From Isoetes taiwanensis (taxonomy: Eukaryota > Streptophyta > Lycopodiopsida > Isoetales > Isoetaceae), in the NCBI GenBank assembly GCA_021234155.1, contig JAJEKV010000038.1:4214847-4278846 (forward strand): a stretch of 64,000 nt of DNA, written 5' to 3'. The notes under the pieces are model-generated. The model worked only from the letters and a program-made list of their open reading frames with translations, had not been told where the DNA came from and searched no databases. Below are positions 11,735 through 23,165 of the stretch, in pieces. Every line of letters begins with the position of its first letter. The stretch's first letter is position 1. The position numbers and the translations under genes are program-made.

Positions 11735-12350
11735 TAGTAAAGATAATTCACCCACCTTTTCTAGATTGTTTATCAATGAATTGGAAGGATTGTTGGAGAG
11801 GATGGATGGCACTAGGGCTACACTAGGTAAGTACATCTTTCATTTATTGCCTTTTGCTGATGGCATTGTACTTATATCAAGGACAACAGTTGGGCTTCGC
11901 ATCTAAATGTGCTACAGGATTCTTATGAACATAAAGGAATGACAGTTAATGCCAGCAAATCCAAAATCATGATCTTGGGCATACGTGATGAGACTAATTT
12001 TACTATTGGACAGATTCCAGTTGAAAAAGTGTCCAATTATGAGTATCGAGATCCAGTAAATATAATTGGAATATGGATGCTGAAAAACACGCATGTGGGG
12101 CTTAGAGCTCTTTATGGCATACTTCATACATGCCTTGTTGGCAATTTGTGGCATAGGAAGCTTAGAAGATTGTTATATGGGATCCAAGTTAAGACAGTTG
12201 TGCTATCCAAACTTGCTTGCAGAGGCTGAAATGCAGGCATAATCGGATATTGATATCAAGGTTGAGAGCAGCTTCTCATCATCTCTATGTTGAGACTGGT
12301 AATGTACCAAGGCACAAGCGCTATTGCCCACGCTATCTTGATCCTAAAGT
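11735..12350 (+). mobile_element. LINE reverse transcriptase fragment, family A copy 2
   Basis: The plus-strand frames 11700-11906 and 11909-12229 read as a LINE RT palm: SPTFSRLFINEL, then FHLLPFADGIVLIS, then GMTVNASKSKIMILG. The metal-binding box expected as FADD is FADG here, so the second catalytic Asp is lost. A frame break separates the two halves. Near 12262-12350 a second block (R..ASHHLYVETG..P....YCP) matches the Cys-rich C-terminus of copy 1, so the region between thumb and C-terminus is deleted. This copy lies head-to-head with copy 1. Confidence 0.65.
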
Positions 12351-13133
12351 GGAATCTCAACACAATACATTAGGCTTATGGATACAGGGATAAGTATGAT
12401 ATAAAGTGTTCTTGCTCAAACTCTTGTCTCTTCCACCAAATATTTTGGGCTCCTACATAAAAGATGTTTTGAGGGAGAGGAGTGAAATTGTAGAGCTGTT
12501 TATAAGCATGGATACTCTCAATGAGAGTGGTGCTTTTGATTAGCAACCTTGAAACATTTGATGTATGTAATCACCCATCTTTAATTACCCCATTTCTAGT
12601 TATTGTGTTAAAGGTTATGTCATCTCAACCTATCCTAGTCATTACCCCTTAAAATATTGTGCGTTCAATCAACTAGTAGTGTTCCAAACACATTACCGTT
12701 TACTTAATAACGTGTCGTGACTGCGTCCCCAAAGTTTTATGGTGATGCATCAATTGGAACAATTGAAGATTGCTCTAGCATTCTAGAGCTGCACATAACC
12801 AGGTTCATGTAAGAGGATGATGGAGTATAATGTGACAGTCGAAGCATATTATTAACATACTAATAGTAATTACAAGGTTTGTGTCAACAATAAACGGATA
12901 TCATAATTATGAGCATCTACAATTACAAGATCGACATTCTATGAGAAGGCATAGGAACAACCAATTGGAGACAACCATCACAAAAAAGGTTCAAAAGCTT
13001 TCTAAACTGAATCGCTGACTTTCCCTTTATCCCCATAAAGAAGCTTTGGACTCAAATCAAAATTTAGAGGCTGGGATAACCTTCCATTATCTCCACTTAA
13101 AGTTAAAGATGCAAAAATCAAGGCTAAAGAATT
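12351..13133. other. Spacer between LINE fragment and NTH1
   Basis: No coding motif or repeat was recognised. The right part should contain the 3' untranslated region of NTH1, whose stop codon is at 13134-13136 on the minus strand. Confidence 0.35.
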
Positions 13134-16100
13134 CTATCTGGGCTTCTTGGACTTCGAATCTTGATCTTCCCTGAAGGCTGCTGGACAGGTGGTATTCAAG
13201 AGGCATTTATGACATTGTGGACGAATTGGAGTACAGATTGTTTGTCCAAATCCAACCTGCATAAAAGTGTTAATTAAAATGACCTAATCTTCAGGGTGAA
13301 TCAAAATTAATGAGCAGAGCATACGAGAAGTGGATTAATAGAAAACCACTCTTCCTTCGGCAGCCAAGCTTCCAGCGCAACTCTTGTTTCTTCAGGCGTA
13401 TTAGTATTCTGTAAATCTTCAAGGCAAATATCAATATCATGGATAGCATTTCTTTCTTTTAGTTTTTATCTTAAAAGCTACAAATCTGCTAAGCTTCATC
13501 AATGAAAAAATTGAAAATAGTCACTCATTAATTGATGAAATTGATAATAGGGAAGTGGCACTAGCCAGACGTTTTTGTGTAGTTGACTTTCGATGTGATA
13601 CCCAGCCAAGTCGGTTGGTTATCCGATGCACATGAGTATCAACGCATATGCCTTGGATATTATCCCAGGCAACATTCATAATCTGCAACACAAAGTCAGG
13701 TAGCCTTACTGTGCATTGACCTTTTAGTGGACTTTTTACCTACTACAGTATCTGGAACCTATGCTAAGCACAACTACAATCATTTAATTCAACTTCCTAA
13801 GCAGCTAACATTTCCAAAATAATTACCAAATGAGCCATTTTAGGACCAATTCCTGGAAGCTTAAGCAGCTCTGGTAGAGTCTTTGGGATGTCACCACCAT
13901 GGTCATCTTGACATATGGTGGCCACCTTCTTCAAATATCCTGCCTTCCTTGTATAAAAACCAACCTGAAATATTTACCAAATTAGCAGTACAAAAACTAA
14001 CCAACCTGCTAGCACAAGACAATAACCAATGATGTTTAACATTTCTATAAACGTCACCTATAAAAGCCCATTCACAAATATGCCACTTTACTAATAAGAG
14101 AAGCACATCTAACTTCGCCTGGACTGAGAACTCCAAGTGCCAGCCCTGAACAGATGGGATCACAAGAGGACAGTTCCAACTCTGCCTATCAAGTCTCAAC
14201 AAAGCTAATGATCATCTTCCAACCTCTGTTCCACCTTTCTGCACATTTTGGAAGTAATCGTATAGGTTTTACATTCTGGCAAAGAGAGACTATTGCTTAA
14301 CGACAGAAACTGGTGCCACAAAAAGGTCAAAACGTGAAGAGCACCAAACTCTAATTCTTTAGAATTTCAGCTTTATTAAGGATATTCCCGTGTTGTCCAT
14401 CTCCCTTTACCCTTTCTGTCATTCTTAGTAGTGGAGTTGGAATAGAATAGCGTTAACACAAGATTTGCAACAGACTGTCTCTTAAAGATGATAGTCACAA
14501 AAACCTATAGTTCCATTAGGAGATTTCAAGAGAATACGAGACCTACAAGAGATGAGTTTCATTGACTTCAGGAATCCCCACATGACTATTGCAGATGTAT
14601 TCATTATGGGCTAACATTAAAGACAATATGAAACAAACGAATAAGAATCAGTGCCTGATTTTTATAAGCAAACCAGAACAAAGAAAGGAAACAAATTCCG
14701 TTTTAACATAAACATACTCATTACTTATAAAAAAGGAAAAATGCAAATATGATTTTTTTGCATTGACTTCCTCCATTCACACATGACCATGCACAGCAAC
14801 AATGAAGTATTCCAGGTATATTCCTTAAGTAGCATCACAATATTGTGGGTATAGCACAGTTCCTTACAGGAAGAAAGAAGATATATTGAATAGCTCGTAC
14901 TGACATGTAACTCATGACTTTCCATTTTTCTCTTCCTTACTTAAAGAACATGAAAAGACTAGACAATGCTCATGAGCTTATTTCTACAAGGATGTGCTTA
15001 CAGGGTATATAATTGTGCTTATAAGAGATTCCTCTGCACTTGAAAGACCATCAATAGATAACAACTTTTTCTCTGACAACCTTTCCACGGCTCCTGTAAC
15101 CACCAGCAGCAGCATTATAATCAATTTTTAGACTCGGCAGAGCTCACAAAACGCTCATTACATAATCTGGAAACTCCAGCGACAATAATCAAGTTGCTTC
15201 CCAATAATTAACATGAAAATTATCAACGAAAAATCAGCATTGCCATTTCCAAACAGGTAGAAAAGATTAATGCAGTTCAGGTTTTGTCTCAGCAATGATT
15301 TATCTTTCCTTTGCTATTTTGCAGTTGCCTTTCTCCGGGATCTTGCAAATGCTGGAGTATTGTTCTATATGGAATGCCACACTGGACTTCCAACTCCAAC
15401 GTCTTGTTTGCTGTTGGTGTGACAGCATCTGAGCTCTCACAGAAGTTATTAATAGTGGCTTCTTTGGAACTTGAGCATTAGCTATGATAATATGCTCATT
15501 ATGAATTATTTGCAAACCCCACTATTATCATGCATAGAAAGAAGAACAATGCTAAACTTTGGAGGAACTTAGGCATCCGTGAAATTGTAAAGCATTTTTG
15601 TGTTGTGCTGTTATCTATGCAACGCAGGTAGTAAATCCAAAAATCCGAATGCTTCGCTAGGTGTAAAATGCTATACTGAATGAGAGACATATTGCATGTG
15701 ATGTGTTATGAGTCCCATGTATTGATTTAATTTTAATTTTAATTTTGTCTGTTTCATTTCATAACAGGCACCAGTTGATATTTTGTGCAAACGAAGCCCT
15801 TACCATGAGTAACTTCATCTTTAGTTTGACTAGACAATAGTGCAGAAACCAATACAGCAAATCGGCGCTCCTGTAAATTATACCATAACAATCAAAACAT
15901 TGAATATAATGCATTTATATGCTTAAAGGAGGGCTTTTACGGACAGGCCTCCACAAAACTAACTTGTCCTGTCATCTTAGAGACAAGGGACTATAAGCTC
16001 AATCATTGTGCTCATTACCATTTTATAAAGTGTAATTAGAAAGCATAATTCTTTGAAAGTTTTCTTCAAAAAAAGTGTGATGTTCTAGAGGGCAATTACA

Positions 16101-17822
16101 TGGAAGTGTAATTCTTTGAAATCTTTCTTCAAAACAAGTGTAATGTGCAAAAAGCCATTCATAAGTCTTTGAAAGTATAATTCTTTGAAATGTTTCTTTA
16201 GAGGAAGTGTAATTCAGTCAACAAGGGCATTCCCAAGTTCAATGAGGACAAATGTGTTCTATAATGATGTTCAGCAAAAACAAGTTTGACGTGGGAGGAG
16301 AATTGACATGTCAAGCAAATCATGAGTTCAAACATTTTGGTCAATAGACAGTCAATATCATAAATGAGCTAGAGGAAATTTCTATATAGTAGGTAAATGC
16401 CACAAGGATTCTAGATACAACCTTTGGTGGAAGAAATTTTCCAGCTTTCTCACATCCCATTGAATCTACAGGTGCATCTTGTCCCATTCTCATTGTTCTT
16501 ATAGCGTCAAGCACTTCTCTCCACCCGGGTGGTGCTGCATCAAAAACAATATCAGCCATACACCTTTTAATGGCACAAGCATCATAGTTTGCAAAACCAG
16601 CACAGAACATCCTATTATCACTTGATCCAATGTTCTGTATGGCACCATTACACGATGCATGCTTGCAGTAAAGCGCAGTATACATTGTGGAAAATCAAAA
16701 TCACTTATTCTGAATATCAGAATGATTTCTTCCTTTTCTCCATTTTAAAGCAATGACCTTTCTGTTGTTATTAGCATTTAATTTACGCGGAAATTGTAGT
16801 TGTTCCATTTAGAAGACCAAGACAAACATATACAACTCCTTTTCCATGGCGTGTGCTCTCTATTCCTATAAATGTTTTTCCACATTGTAATCTTGTCTCA
16901 TCCACCCCAGACATTCCACACTTACAGAAATTCAGGGCCAGAACTTTAGGTGCCGATATATTTGTGGGACTTTCCACAATCGCCATTTCCTCACCTTCTC
17001 TCTTAGCCTGGAATGCAGAAAAATGAAAACGTTGCAACACCCAAGAAAGAAAAGGGACAGAAACTTGATATTGAGTAGCCTCTGGCCACATGACTCCAAT
17101 TCCTTTCTTAGTCCTTTGGCATGAATCCAGGATTGCACAGCCCGGACAACAGGCAAATAGAATATAATAAGGCTATTGAACATAGCCGTTGAACTTACGC
17201 AGCAAACCAGATACATCCTCCATGCAGCTTCACTTCATGGCCGAATTTGAATCTGCTTACTCTCCTAAAGACTATTGAAAAATCCATCACTTTATTTTAA
17301 AGGCAGAGCGATCCTTTTTGCAGTGAGATTGCATGGAGAGATCAAGGGAAACCTATCTGGCCCATTGTAATTATCACTGCAAACGTCTTCCATCTCTTGC
17401 TAGCCATAGGTGTTGCATTAGGAAGATAATAAAACTATCTCAGTTGCTTTTCCTATATAAACCTAAAACTCACAGATGCAACTCCTGTCTTTGATCTTTT
17501 GTTATCATGTCGTCTTAGATGGTTGTGACCTTGCCAGGTGTACTCTGAGAAAGGGGAGCTCCTGCAACCAAGTCAACAAAAGATATGACATTAATTCACA
17601 GCAGACTTGTTACGATGATGATAAAACAACTATCGTATGAGCAGCAAGAGAAAGAACTATGTTATGGGCAACGGCCTATGTCGTTTTGTATTCAACAGTT
17701 AAATCAATTGTAGGCAGGAACGCAATTTCACTTCTTAGTATAACCTACCTGGATTTTGGGTCCCCTGCTACACATTGAAGAGCAGCATCTGCTGATGAAC
17801 TTGATGGTGCTGAAGGTGTCAT
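13134..17822 (-). CDS. NTH1: Endonuclease III homologue NTH1, ten exons, 326 aa
   Basis: NTH1 is a bifunctional DNA glycosylase/AP lyase that removes oxidised pyrimidines in base excision repair; plant forms act in plastid and nucleus. Exons read on the minus strand: 17822-17749, 17561-17474, 17007-16926, 16534-16422, 15870-15804, 15093-15002, 13964-13827, 13682-13571, 13416-13325, 13256-13134. All introns are GT-AG and every phase is consistent, giving 326 codons plus TAG. The start ATG follows an in-frame TAA. The helix-hairpin-helix [11 protein letters not shown] holds the catalytic Lys at about residue 214. VDTHVHR gives the catalytic Asp at about 233. The 4Fe-4S ligands are Cys 294, 301, 304 and 310 in C-X6-C-X2-C-X5-C spacing. 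A basic RRHDNKRSK stretch near residue 45 may be a nuclear signal. Exons 4-10 are certain by homology. Exons 1-3 rest on splice signals and phase, and the exon 8/9 junction uses an inferred acceptor. Confidence 0.88.
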
Positions 17823-18067
17823 AGCTTCACAACATCCTTAAAATTTTGGCGCCTTGTTAAATCTTTGACACCTTTGAAGTCCAAATATGCCTACCCATTT
17901 AACTTTACGCATTATGTCCAAATATAACAAGATGCTATTGCCGTTGGCGTTGGACCCTTTGGGATCTTGGGGATGAGAACAATGTTCCTATTCTTCAACT
18001 TCAACTTGCTTTAATCATATTGAAATAAGGTTTGTGTGGTTAGAGAAGCATGTGTAAGGCAACAATC

Positions 18068-18183
18068 ATAAACACCTAGTAGGGCTCACAATATGGAATA
18101 AGCAACGAGCATATCTACAGCTTATATAAACACCTAGTAGGGCTCACAATATGGAATAAGCAACGAGCATATCTACAGCTTAT
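18068..18183. repeat. Tandem duplication of 58 bp
   Basis: The unit ATAAACACCTAGTAGGGCTC and the bases after it are repeated head-to-tail with essentially no change, at 18068-18125 and 18126-18183. Confidence 0.85.
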
Positions 18184-18742
18184 AGACTTATTATAAATAC
18201 ATGTTAATGGGCATTTTGCTCCCTTGGAGCGTCTCCACGTGATAGATACAAGGGCATAAAGCACCATTGCCAACATTGATGAGTAGATCTTCAAATTTAT
18301 GGAGTAAAAAACATGTATCAATAATGGGATTTGAATCGTTATTGGCATATGATCTCCTCAAATTTAATATCACAAACAGAACGGGCGGCCGCTTTTCTAG
18401 TCTTTATATAAATTCAAAGGAATACAAAGGATGTTATACTTATCATGGGCCGAATTTCAATACAAAACTGAATTACTGCCTTCAATCTAACCCATATAAT
18501 CATCACTCCTTTAAGTAAAATATCCCAACCCACTCTAGAAGCAAATAGTAATCTAGATAAGCCCACTAAACATTGGCTACGTGAAGTTGCATTGTTATGA
18601 CTTTCCGTAGTTTTGGCACATTCTTCTTGAAGGCGAAGTCTGTTTTTTCCCATTACAAATACGATAGTCACAACCAAATTTGTGCCTTCATCAGGGGCCT
18701 CCTTAAGGTTGCAATCTATAAATATATTTGGAAGATAGAATA

Positions 18743-19743
18743 CCGTGCTTAAGGGCGAAGGCACATAATTGTTTGTAACAATAAGAAAAGAACAATATTA
18801 AGAACAATAAAGATGCTTTCCACAAATTCAAACAATAGCACCATTACCTGGTTCACAGTGCATTCATGTCTGAAGTATTCCTTAACTCTTTTAACATTAA
18901 TTTGTCCATGTTCCAAAGGAGCTTTAAACTTATATGTGCTGTACAAATCTTTCATATTTTAACTATGGTCAGATGCATGAACCAAGCGTTTTATGTCTAC
19001 CAAATACAGATTTGCAAACTTTTCTCTCTCTATACCTCCTTTGGAAACCTGGCACAGCATAAGGTCATGATTTACCCATTTTATTGTGAGCCCATAATAT
19101 CTTATAGGCAAGGCATCTGTACAAAGCATTCAATTTACAAATTCGAACCTCAAAAGCATGTTGAATGACCGTACACTATCAGTGCTATCTCTGCTACCTG
19201 AAATCTTAAGATCACCTTTAGATCTTCAATCAAAGTCAAAACCTCCGTGCTTAAGGGGGAAGGCACATAATTGTTTGTAACAATAAGAAAAGAACAATAC
19301 TAAGAACAATAAAGATGCTTTCCACAAATTCAAACAATAGCACCATTACCTGGTTCACAATGCATTCATGTCTGAAGTATTCCTTAACTCTTTTAATATT
19401 AATTTGTCCATGTTCCAAAGGAGCTTTAAACTTATATGTGATGTACAAATCTCTCATATTTTATAACTATCAGATGCATGAACCAAGCGTTTTATGTCTA
19501 CCAAATACAGATTTGCAGACTTTCCTCTCTCTATACCTCCTTTGGAAACCTGGCACAGCATAAGGTCGTGATTTACCCATTTTATTGTGATCCCATAATA
19601 TCTTATAGGCAAGGCATCTGTACAAAGCATTCAATTTACAAATTCGAACCTCAAAAGCATGTTGAATGACCGTACACTATCAGTGCTATCTCTGCTACCT
19701 GAAATCTTAAGATCACCTTTAGATCTTCAATCAAAGTCAAAAC
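18743..19743. repeat. Tandem duplication of about 500 bp
   Basis: Two nearly identical copies (18743-19244 and 19245-19743) begin CCGTGCTTAAGGG and end with CAAAGTCAAAACCT. They differ by scattered substitutions and small indels. Each contains a minus-strand open stretch with EHGQIN.KRVKEYFRHEC followed by a splice-donor-like CAG/GTAATG. The unit may therefore carry a duplicated exon of an unrecognised gene whose continuation could be the open stretch at 18414-18720 (contains KEAPDEGTNLVVTIVFVMGK). The phases of those two pieces do not join cleanly, so no gene is called. Confidence 0.7.
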
Positions 19744-20130
19744 CTCCGCAGTGGTTGTCGCAATGTAACAAAGTTGAGAGAGGACAAATCATTCTTTGAG
19801 AGCGAAACTAGACTAGGTATGTCTTTGACACCCTATTAAGTCGGTGATTAAATATTCATCAGTGGCACTGGCTTACAATATATGTACAAAATTAACACCA
19901 TTATGTATATTCTCTAAAATCTTATAGTATTTTGTAAACCTTAATATACAGTATGAAAAAACTTGTACATGCATACCCCACAAACGAGGATCGCTATGTA
20001 CGGTTCAGATCAAGGAATAAAGGGCAAATATGCCCATCCGACAGCTCTCGCTGCCCGGAGTTACCCCCCGTGTGAATATGCACCCAACCCAAAGGGGGTT
20101 TCAGGGGGATTTTAATTTAAATGTGTTGGA
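19744..20130. other. Spacer without recognised genes
   Basis: AT-rich sequence with a short GC-rich island at about 20040-20110 holding runs of C and G (ACCCCCCG and AAAGGGGGTTTCAGGGGG). No reading frame of note was seen. Confidence 0.3.
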
Positions 20131-20337
20131 TGCAATGATTTGTGTTAATTAATGTTAATGGTAGTTATGCGTTGGTTGTTACGTTAAAAAACAATTTGGG
20201 CCCTTCGGGCCCTAACAAAAGCAAACATATGCTATGCAATGATTTGTGTTAATTAATGTTAATGGTAGTTATGTGTTGGTTGTTATGTTAAAAAAAAATC
20301 TGGGCCCTTCGGGCCCTAACAAAAGCAAACATATGCA
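20131..20337. repeat. Two tandem 104-bp units with a GGGCCCTTCGGGCCC hairpin
   Basis: Both units begin TGCAATGATTTGTGTTAATT and end with CTAACAAAAGCAAACATATG. Each carries GGGCCCTTCGGGCCC (20198-20212 and 20302-20316), which would fold into a six-base GC stem closed by a UUC loop. They differ at a few positions, including a C-to-T change and a longer A-run in the second. The cluster of TTAATTAATGTTAA just inside each unit is also near-palindromic. Confidence 0.8.
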
Positions 20338-21050
20338 AACTTTAAGGGCCTTGGGAATTGTGTAGTGAATGCAAGGAAAAGATTATGTTCCGAGATAACC
20401 ATATAAGCACATTGGATGATGAATATGAGGAATTAGTACGATTAAGCTTTGTACCTAATAAGCAATACAACAAGATGTGCCTTCCCCAAAACTACAAATA
20501 AAATAGAGCTTTTTCATCCTAAAATAACTAAAAAGCTTCACAAAATTCCAAAATATCCCTTCATTTATTTGAGAATTTTAAAAAATCATGCATTACTTGA
20601 TCAATATATAAAATAGAATGGAATAGTTTTTTAAAACAACAAGCTAACAAGCTAATTGCTTCTTTGCTTTTTCATCTGAGTTGCCCTTAGGGAAATAAAA
20701 GGATAGCAACATATCTTGAGTAGAACTATAAAACCTCTATTTCTCTTTGCAATGCAATATGCAGAGTTGACACAATTGGAGATTCTCACTTCCACTGAGG
20801 TGAACATACACAATAAAAAAAATCCAGGATTGATAGCATAGTAATAATCATGCAATTTTCTCAAGCAACCTTTTTCTTCTTAGTCTTTGATTTATTGCAT
20901 CAAATTCGCTGCATTGCATACTAAGGGCCGCTCAATACACTTGGCTGAAACTTGAATAGAATTCTGTATTAATCCACACATTAAATGTATTTCATATCAA
21001 ACAGTATTGCGAATCTAACTTGCCTTCAAAATGTGCCAACTTGTGTAGAG
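20338..21050. other. Intergenic AT-rich DNA
   Basis: No coding motif, RNA gene or clear repeat was seen. The short minus-strand frame at 20652-20864 has no recognisable domain. Confidence 0.3.
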
Positions 21051-21057
21051 AGTTCTA

Positions 21058-21570
21058 CTCCCCTTTCCAAAACTAGCTCAACCATCTACCGTCTCATTCT
21101 CCATATCAAAATATAAAAATCAAGATACTGCTTCAAAAGGAAAACTTAGTTTCTGCATTCTCAAATTATAAATGTAAATGCTGCTTTGAAAGGGCATATA
21201 CTAAATGCTGCATGGAAGTCATATTTTAAATAGTTGCTAATCATTCAAGCATTGCCCAGAATGCATGCACTGCCATAAAATCACAGGGCAACTAAAATGG
21301 ATGGATGAACCTACTAGGCACAAATGGAAGAGGTAAGTAACCATGAGCATAGATACAAGAATAACCAGTAAATACATGGGCCTTTCCTTTCTAAAACTAG
21401 CTCAAACAGCTACTATCTCAATCTCCATTTCAAGAAATAAAAATGAAGATCCAGCTTGAAAGGGAAACTTAGTTTACGCATTCTCAAGCTGTAATGTATT
21501 TGCTTTGGAAGGGCATATAATACACCATTTTGTATTCTCGGCTACATGGAAGCCATATTTGAAATGGGCT
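21058..21570. repeat. Diverged direct duplication of about 185 bp
   Basis: Segments at about 21058-21240 and 21378-21570 align in the same orientation. Shared blocks are AAAACTAGCTCAA, CTTAGTTT.CGCATTCTCAA and GAAGGGCATATA, with many substitutions and small indels, so the duplication is old. The intervening 140 bp is not repeated. Confidence 0.6.
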
Positions 21571-21730
21571 GCCATCGGGGATCTGAGAGATTACTTCTTT
21601 ACTTTGTGGTACAAAGCAACTGCCTTCTTAATGTGCCCATTTTGAAATAGAGAAATAGAAATAGAGAAATAGCTTTGCAAAGCAAACAAGAGAACTTACT
21701 ATCATAATTCTTGCCATAGCACTGTGAGAG

Positions 21731-21912
21731 AAAGAGAAGGCATAGCCTATGATGCAAGCCGACTTCAATGATAATTCGATCACGGATGCGCCATGGTAGA
21801 ATATGCACCACAAAATTAATTTGGATATGCACCACAAATTACGCCATCGGGAAAGCATAGCCTATGATGCTAACCGGCTTCAATAATAATTTGATCTTGA
21901 TGCGCCATGGTC
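21731..21912. repeat. Short direct repeats of about 65 bp
   Basis: Two copies (21731-21796 and 21849-21912) share GCATAGCCTATGATGC, then CGGCTTCAAT or CGACTTCAAT, then TTGAT or TCGAT, then GATGCGCCATGG, with several mismatches. Confidence 0.6.
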
Positions 21913-22590
21913 ACTTAGGAAAAGGTTGCACCACCGGTTTTTGCCACCGAAAAGGGTCGTGGGTGGGGTCATTTGCCGCCGGGGCTTGGACAACAAGAGA
22001 GAACAACAAGATCATTCTTCATAGCTTCTGTCGCTCCCACACAACACAATATGAACCTTGCAAACCGCCCGAGACACCGCAACTCTCCAGCATCTGAACT
22101 CAAAATCGAATGCCAAAAACATCCTTTTGTTCACTAACCCTAAAAAAAATTCGATGCCTTCCATACGAAGCAAAAAAAAAAAAAAAAGGGGGTAAGAAAA
22201 TATGACATGCAAAACCATTGAAAACCCTAGATAATATGCCAAATAACTGTGAGAATACAGGTGCACTCTAGATGTACCAATTAGTACGTCTCATGGAATA
22301 CGGTGATCAAATCATATAAAAACCTTAGGAAAAAAAGTACAAAAATACAAAAGAAACCCCTTGTTATTATGCTACATATTCCAGTAAGAAAATTTGAGCA
22401 TGACGACCCATCAACAATAAACAGATTATTAATGCTACATCAGTAGTTGGAAAGACTTGCTCTTCAGGAAAAAAAATTGAGTCTGCTGACCATCAACAAC
22501 CAGGATTCCAAAAATAAGTTGAATAAAAAGAATTGATAGATGAGGTCTACATAGGAATGAAAAAATTCTCCGGGTTTTTTTCCTATCTTA
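21913..22590. other. Spacer downstream of the GBP fragment
   Basis: No gene was recognised. It contains an A-run of about 15 bp at 22170-22187 that could be an old retroposon tail, without a recognisable body beside it. Confidence 0.3.
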
Positions 22591-22705
22591 TTCCTTCATA
22601 AATCCATTCCACAGAAATGTCCATGGATATAATCCCCATGTTTTGCTGCTTGAATCATATCTAAAGGACCATTGCACAAATAGAAGTAATAAAGATAGGT
22701 CTTAC

Positions 22706-23165
22706 CAATCAGATTGAGATCTTCAACATCCCAATCTGGTGTTATCGTTCTGCCATCTTCATTGAGCTCAAGATAGAAATCCTGAAAAAATTTCCAGTCC
22801 ATGGCAAATATAACTTCTATATGTAACAAGAAAAGAACATCTACGATTATAGAGATGCTTGACAAAAGTACGGCCAATGAGAATATTTGTATGTTGTATG
22901 TGCCCTACAATTAAGAATGGTTGATAATTAGGAGAAAGAAAACATGTTGTTTAAATCTAACAATGAAGAAGAAGAAGAAAAAGAAGAAATGATGTTTATC
23001 AGATAAGTACCGTTTGATCATATGCATCAATTCCTTCACAATCCAGAAATAATATGTTATATTCAGTTCCGTCAAGAGATACTCGTTTTGTTGGTACACT
23101 CCATATCCAGATTCCCTTTGTACAAGGCCGGTGTGTTGGACCCACTTCGAATCCATGGCTCTGAC
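22706..23165 (-). pseudogene. Guanylate-binding-protein family GTPase, gene fragment
   Basis: GBP/atlastin-type proteins are large GTPases. Exon 23165-23011 carries THRPCTKGIWIWS, the G2/G3 region, and the Walker-B-like block LFLDCEGIDAYDQT, with a GTAC donor after it. Exon 22904-22706 continues in phase with GTYN.QIFSLAVLLSS. It then jumps after a short filler to FYLELNEDGRTITP, which in complete proteins lies some 60 residues later. The intervening exon(s) are missing and the joint is fused in frame. No P-loop exon (GKS) was found within the next 500 bases upstream, and nothing of the helical domain follows. The piece is therefore an internally deleted remnant, with (GAA)n repeats in the intron near 22970-22985. 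Confidence 0.7.

Noticed and set aside
18414-18764. Minus-strand frame with KEAPDEGTNLVVTIVFVMGK
   Set aside because: It looks protein-like and follows a TTTATAG acceptor, but its phase does not match the neighbouring exon-like stretch and I recognise no family. It is kept only as a note under the 500-bp duplication.
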